Source of the DNA: CAZFQD01 sp964520885 | GTDB lineage: Bacteria > Bacillota > Clostridia > Oscillospirales > SIG519 | NCBI GenBank assembly: GCA_964520885.1 | Contig: CAZFQD010000077.1 | Coordinates: 1-10,836 of the forward strand | Length of the DNA: 10,836 nucleotides | Direction: 5' to 3' | Shown here: piece by piece, positions 6,881-10,836 of the stretch | Numbering within the stretch: position 1 is the stretch's first letter | Layout of the letters: the number at the start of each line of letters is the position of its first letter | Program-made: the position numbers and the translations under genes | The notes under the pieces: generated by a model | Seen by the model: the letters and a program-made list of their open reading frames with translations, nothing else | What the model was told of the DNA's origin: nothing | The model's database searches: none

Positions 6881-7924
6881 TTAATATTGTCTAACCTTTC
6901 TTCCTTCATCATACATAGCTATAATATTTTCAACAGGCACATCTGCTTCTAAACCTTGCGAGCCACAAAGCACATATCCCCCTCCTTTTGCTAAAATTCC
7001 TATCATTCTTTGCACTTCATTTCTCACATCATCGGTTGTGCCATTAGGCAAAACATATTGAGTATCTATTCCGCCATGGAATGTCAATTTATCTCCGAAT
7101 TTAAGTTTGAGTGTAGCAGGGTCCATATCATATGCGGTTACTTGTATAGGATTAAGAATATCAGCTCCTATTTCAATAAAATCCGGTATAATTGGCGTAA
7201 TTGAACCACAAGAATGATGCAAAATTTTTACATCATATTGTTTTATTGTGTCATACAATCTTTTAAAAGCCGATTTAAAAAATCTCCTAAAAAGTTCAGG
7301 ACTGATAATCATACTATCCTGTGCACCGAAATCATTACGGGTTTCAATTATATCAATTCTGCCTTTGCCAATATCCAAAATTCTTTTTGCATATTCAATC
7401 CAAAAATCAGTCAATTTTCGTATTATTGCATCCGAAACTTCTGGCTGGGACAATAAATTTACAAGCATATTTTCAAAGCCACACAACCATCCTACTTGAT
7501 GAAATATTGGAGCCCCCATACTTGCAGTAATAGCAAATTGATTATGACTTTCTATTTCCTTCTGAATATGATCGGTATAATAATTATCTATTACAGGCCA
7601 TTTATAGCTTTCTACCTCATCTACCGAAAAAACATCACTTAATGGGTAATAGGCATTTACATCGCAGTTACTGTAATTTTCATATGGGATACCCCATTCA
7701 TCCACATGTTTACCATTTTCAAATCTATTCCGAACTAATGGCCAAAAAGGTCCTACTTCCCAAAAATCAATTCCAAAAATACTATACATCTCTTCATCAG
7801 AAGATGCTTTCATAAATGTTCTTATTCGTTCTTTTCCAGGTGCGTATGTGCCGAACATATCAAAAGGCACTCTGTCTGTCTCCTGATGACTTATCGCTTT
7901 TAACACTCTTTCCCTGGATTCCAT
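6881..7924 (-). CDS. URO-D/MtaA-type methyltransferase-like protein with intact zinc-ligand motif (type C)
   Basis: This 347-residue protein begins MESRERVLKAISHQETDRVPFD, the typical N-terminus of the MtaA/CmuA branch of the URO-D superfamily. It carries His237-Ser-Cys239-Gly after a beta-strand (VKIL) and Cys320 in GGYVLCGSQGLEADVP. Together these reproduce the His-x-Cys...Cys zinc site that MtaA-type enzymes use to activate thiols for methyl transfer from a methyl-corrinoid. Other landmarks are ISPELFRRFF (207-216), DMDPATLKLKFGDKLTFHGGID (266-287) and DVPVENI (328-334). It lacks the HemE MRQAGR motif, so heme synthesis is unlikely. The ATG has AGGAG ten bases upstream and follows the rhamnosidase stop by 49 nt. 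I infer a cytoplasmic zinc-dependent methyltransferase. The methyl donor and acceptor are unknown, and no corrinoid protein is encoded nearby. Confidence 0.88.
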   Translation of the reverse strand: MESRERVLKAISHQETDRVPFDMFGTYAPGKERIRTFMKASSDEEMYSIFGIDFWEVGPFWPLVRNRFENGKHVDEWGIPYENYSNCDVNAYYPLSDVFSVDEVESYKWPVIDNYYTDHIQKEIESHNQFAITASMGAPIFHQVGWLCGFENMLVNLLSQPEVSDAIIRKLTDFWIEYAKRILDIGKGRIDIIETRNDFGAQDSMIISPELFRRFFKSAFKRLYDTIKQYDVKILHHSCGSITPIIPDFIEIGADILNPIQVTAYDMDPATLKLKFGDKLTFHGGIDTQYVLPNGTTDDVRNEVQRMIGILAKGGGYVLCGSQGLEADVPVENIIAMYDEGRKVRQY

Positions 7925-7973
7925 ATATTAAATTCTCCTAACATTTACTTACTTAAAAATCATTAAATTTAAA

Positions 7974-10775
7974 TCAATTTTTTGTCTCAAAAGAGTAACT
8001 TCCTGATCCAATTTCCAACAAAATATATCCTTGTTCGTCTTTGCCACTATAAACTCCTTGTACACAAGTTGCAAACTTACCATATTTCCAAACACATATT
8101 CCACTTTCTCTTATTTCAAAGGTATCTTTTTTATTAATTAAAATAGGAATGTATACTTTTGCTGTAGAATTTACCGGAATTGTAACATCTAATTTAAAAC
8201 TTCCTTCACTCTTTTTCCAAGCAGATTTTACAAGTCCTTTCACAGTTTCCAATTCAGCAGTTGCATAATCAAGTTTAGCGGGAATATATGGCTTAATAAT
8301 AATTTTTTTAAAACCTACACCTGTCAAATCAACATTTATACCGGAAAGGTATTTATAAAACCATGCACTTAAACTACAATACATAGGATGGTTATGTGAA
8401 TTCATTGATGCTCCCTCTTCAAATTCCCATCGTTCCCAAATTGTTGTCGCCCCTTTTGATATCATATATCCCCAACTGGGATAAGTTGTATTTGTAACTA
8501 AAGCATAAGCGATATCTATTTGCCCATATTCAGTCAATACTTCTAAAAGATATTTTGTACATAAATTACCGGTAGTAAGATGCCCATCGTGCAACTCCAC
8601 TATATCATATACAAGATTATCCACAACATTTTTTATTTTGTTTTCAGGAACCAATTTAAGGTAAAGTGCAAATGTATTGCTTGCCTGACTGCCTTTTGCA
8701 TACTGGTTGGTTTCTTCGTTAAAAAATGTTTTGTTGAATGCTTTTTTAATAATGTCCCCAAGCTCTAAAAATCGTTTTTCATCATCCGGTTTGCCTATTA
8801 TTTTAGCCATTTGTGATAACAAAACAGTATTGTAGTAAAAATAACCTGTTGAAATCAATTCTCCCGGAGTTTGAACAGAATAAGCATCACATGTTTGCTT
8901 TAAACATTCATTTTTTGGTGAAGCCCAATCGCCCCAATAACTGTAGCCCACTATTCCATCAAACGAGTTTATCTCCAAATATTCAGTCCATTTTTTTAAA
9001 CCTTCAAAATGTTCCTCAAGTATTCGTTTATCCCCATAATGAAGATAGATTAGCCATGGAACAATAAGATAACTGCTTGAAACAGGGTCCGCAGGTCTGA
9101 GTGCACGTCTGAAAGGGGCTGTATCCGCAATTGCACCCGATTTAACATCTTGTGCATCCTTAATATCCTTTATCCATTTTGTATACAATCTTACCATATT
9201 AAAATTGTAAATGGCTTCTTCAGCTCTTGCTGTCATATCATTTAACCATCCCTGCCTTTCGTCTCGTTGAGGGCAGTCTGTTGGAATGCTATGTAAGTTG
9301 CTGGATTCTGTCCACAAAACATTTTCCTGAATTTTATTTATAAGTTTATTGCTACATAAGAATTTCCCGGAAGTTTTTACCGAAGAACGCACTACACATC
9401 CTGTTATGCTATCTATATCAGGTTTGCCCGGATATCCTTCAATCTGAACATATCTAAATCCATGATATGTAAATCGTGGTTGGAAAACCTCTGCTCCCTC
9501 TCCATTCAATACATATATATCTGTTTGAGCTAAATCATTGGTTTTATATGCGACTTGAAGGTATCCCTGATTAATTGTTCCATCTTCATATAGTAATTCG
9601 GAAAATCCAAGTGTAATGACAGTGCCTTTTGGTCCCTCAACTTTCATTTTAGCCCAACCTGCAAAATTTTGCCCCATATCAAATACATATATGCCGAGTT
9701 TAGGATTTGATAAACTTACAGGTGCTATTTCCGCAATTACTTTTATAGGTTCAATCATTTGTGCTTTTAGAATTCCTCCTGGACTCGGCAAAAGCATAGT
9801 TCTATATCTTGCGATTTTATATTTATACAATTCTTTAGATATTAGTTGCCCAGGTTTTACGGGAATAGCCGAAATTATATGCCAATACATTTCTTCATAA
9901 TGTGCAATTAAATCAAATTCCACATTGTTCCATTCTTTTTTTTCAAAAGTTGAATCGTAAAACTCGCCACCATAAATACTATTAAATGTAATAGGTGAAA
10001 AAACAGTACTCCATGTTTTGGGGTCGCTAAAAACACTTTGTTTTTCTCCGCTTTCATACTCAATATTAATTTGAAGTATGAATCCAGTAGTTTTATACCA
10101 CCCATCACCTATTATTACCCCTATTGCATTCAAGCCATTCTTCAAATAATTTTCTATTTCATAAGTAACATATAAAATTCTTTTGCTATAATTTGTATTT
10201 CCAGGGTCTAAAACATGGTCGCCAACCTTTTTCCCATTTATCCAAAGTTCATAATATCCCAATCCACATATATACGCACGGGCACATAATATTTTCTCTT
10301 TTAACATTATTTCCTTTCGAAACATAAATGAACATCGGTTTTCAAATGTTGGCATTCCAATCCAATCACCTTGCCAATCATTTTGGTCTAACAATCCCAT
10401 TTCAAATTTGGATTTTTCACTATAATCGCTTGCAATTCCGTCTTTATCCCAAGTCCTAACTTTCCACCAACAAATCTTTCCGCTCGTTAAGAGTTCGCCC
10501 TTGTATTCTATATTGGTAGAATTATTACTAATTACTTTACCTGTATCCCACATATCGCCAATTCCATTGTCCAATCTAATCGGATCGCTTGCAACAAGAA
10601 CCTGATATGCAAATTGCAATTGTCCTCGCTCTTTATGATTTGCTCTCCATGAAAATCTTGGTGAAACAACATCAATCCCTATAGGATTTTTTGCATATTC
10701 AACCATCAAGTTATCAAGAGAGTTGTCGTTATGTTCTTTAAGCAAATGCTTGTCCAAATAATCTATAAATTTCAT
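7974..10775 (-). CDS. Alpha-L-rhamnosidase, glycoside hydrolase family 78, cytoplasmic
   Basis: This 933-residue protein hydrolyses terminal alpha-L-rhamnose from glycosides or oligosaccharides by inversion. Domains in order: an N-terminal beta-sandwich (about 24-130, opening VEYAKNPIGIDVVSPRFSW); the rhamnosidase N domain (about 150-330, with GLGYYELWINGKKVGDHVLDP); a beta domain (about 345-450, FDMGQNFAGW, YHGFRYVQIEG); the (alpha/alpha)6 catalytic barrel (about 460-810); and a C-terminal beta domain (about 812-890). The signature DCPQRDERQGW (500-510) supplies the general acid, expected to be Glu506. GATTIWERWE (775-784) supplies the general base, expected to be Glu781. There is no signal peptide or membrane segment, so the substrate must be imported. 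The extra ~20 residues before the usual family start are supported only by ATG choice. Met24 has no SD, and the SD for the gene is displaced upstream behind a hairpin. As first gene of the operon it is the best clue to the substrate: rhamnosylated plant material. Confidence 0.95.
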   Translation of the reverse strand: MKFIDYLDKHLLKEHNDNSLDNLMVEYAKNPIGIDVVSPRFSWRANHKERGQLQFAYQVLVASDPIRLDNGIGDMWDTGKVISNNSTNIEYKGELLTSGKICWWKVRTWDKDGIASDYSEKSKFEMGLLDQNDWQGDWIGMPTFENRCSFMFRKEIMLKEKILCARAYICGLGYYELWINGKKVGDHVLDPGNTNYSKRILYVTYEIENYLKNGLNAIGVIIGDGWYKTTGFILQINIEYESGEKQSVFSDPKTWSTVFSPITFNSIYGGEFYDSTFEKKEWNNVEFDLIAHYEEMYWHIISAIPVKPGQLISKELYKYKIARYRTMLLPSPGGILKAQMIEPIKVIAEIAPVSLSNPKLGIYVFDMGQNFAGWAKMKVEGPKGTVITLGFSELLYEDGTINQGYLQVAYKTNDLAQTDIYVLNGEGAEVFQPRFTYHGFRYVQIEGYPGKPDIDSITGCVVRSSVKTSGKFLCSNKLINKIQENVLWTESSNLHSIPTDCPQRDERQGWLNDMTARAEEAIYNFNMVRLYTKWIKDIKDAQDVKSGAIADTAPFRRALRPADPVSSSYLIVPWLIYLHYGDKRILEEHFEGLKKWTEYLEINSFDGIVGYSYWGDWASPKNECLKQTCDAYSVQTPGELISTGYFYYNTVLLSQMAKIIGKPDDEKRFLELGDIIKKAFNKTFFNEETNQYAKGSQASNTFALYLKLVPENKIKNVVDNLVYDIVELHDGHLTTGNLCTKYLLEVLTEYGQIDIAYALVTNTTYPSWGYMISKGATTIWERWEFEEGASMNSHNHPMYCSLSAWFYKYLSGINVDLTGVGFKKIIIKPYIPAKLDYATAELETVKGLVKSAWKKSEGSFKLDVTIPVNSTAKVYIPILINKKDTFEIRESGICVWKYGKFATCVQGVYSGKDEQGYILLEIGSGSYSFETKN

Positions 10776-10786
10776 AGTTTTTTCTT

Positions 10787-10815
10787 GTATGATATAGTTA
10801 GCGACTATAACATAC
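10787..10815 (-). promoter_or_regulatory. 29-nt inverted repeat in the operon leader (hairpin or operator)
   Basis: Read on the coding strand, the arms are GTATGTTATAGT and ACTATATCATAC around a five-base centre CGCTA. Eleven of twelve positions pair, with a single T/T mismatch splitting the stem into 5 bp and 6 bp. It lies between the leader SD (10817-10823) and the rhamnosidase ATG, from which it is separated by 11 purine-rich bases. No T-run follows, so it is not a terminator. It could be a DNA operator for a regulator of the operon, or an RNA hairpin that controls access to the start. The sequence alone does not decide between these. Confidence 0.65.
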
Positions 10816-10816
10816 G

Positions 10817-10823
10817 CTCCTTT
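10817..10823 (-). promoter_or_regulatory. Shine-Dalgarno sequence set 41 nt upstream of the rhamnosidase start
   Basis: AAAGGAG is the only good SD before the rhamnosidase gene, but 41 bases separate it from the ATG at 10775. The sequence next to that ATG (CAAGAAAAAACT) has none. The nearest ATG to the SD (10811-10813, only three bases away) opens a two-codon ORF, Met-Leu-stop (10805-10813), in another frame. The inverted repeat at 10787-10815 fills the space. If folded as RNA it would leave an effective spacer of about 12 nt. Confidence 0.55.
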
Positions 10824-10836
10824 CGTTTTTCTTTTT

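Noticed and set aside
2320..7924. Heme-pathway uroporphyrinogen decarboxylase (HemE) function
   Set aside because: None of the five proteins has the MRQAGR N-terminal motif of HemE, there are no other heme genes nearby, and five copies make a housekeeping role implausible.
2320..7924. Complete corrinoid-dependent O-demethylase operon
   Set aside because: No corrinoid-binding (DxHxxG) protein or iron-sulfur activator is encoded in the window, so only a possible methyltransferase component can be claimed.
7925..7973. Terminator or separate promoter between the rhamnosidase and the first URO-D gene
   Set aside because: The 49-nt gap has no stem-loop and no convincing promoter pair. Besides AT-rich filler, only the SD of the next gene is present.

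Overview
The window is a single-direction gene block. Everything I can support reads on the minus strand, as one apparent seven-gene operon running from the right edge to the left. The DNA is clearly AT-rich. Nearly every gene has a strong Shine-Dalgarno sequence (AAGGAG/GGAGG type), gaps are short (17 to 51 nt), and the standard code works throughout. This fits a low-GC Gram-positive of the Clostridia type, probably an anaerobic plant-glycan degrader. That assignment rests on composition, SD strength and gene content only.

Layout in transcription order: (1) a short leader (10776-10836) with an SD and a near-perfect inverted repeat; (2) a 933-aa cytoplasmic GH78 alpha-L-rhamnosidase (7974-10775); (3) five consecutive genes of the uroporphyrinogen decarboxylase (URO-D)/methyltransferase superfamily (6881-7924, 5748-6842, 4653-5723, 3453-4601, 2320-3435); (4) a large membrane-anchored, otherwise extracellular protein that I do not recognise. 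It starts at 2293 and runs off the left edge, still open after 764 codons. I see no terminator, tRNA, rRNA, CRISPR, insertion sequence or gene-free stretch over 300 nt.

The five URO-D-like proteins fall into three types. The first (C) keeps the His-x-Cys...Cys zinc ligands of MtaA/CmuA-type cobalamin-dependent methyltransferases. The other four form two paralogous pairs, A and B, which lack those ligands and carry their own conserved motifs (V-D-x-D-G in A, W-[TS]-[SA]-G-N in B). The operon order is C, A, B, B, A. None has the arginine-rich N-terminal motif of true heme-pathway HemE.

A plausible reading, and only an inference, is this. A rhamnose-containing glycoside is taken into the cell and trimmed by the GH78 enzyme. 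The URO-D-like set then processes the released sugar or aglycone, perhaps by removing or transferring methyl groups. The final gene would act at the cell surface on the same substrate. No corrinoid protein, corrinoid activator or transporter is in the window, so the pathway is incomplete here.
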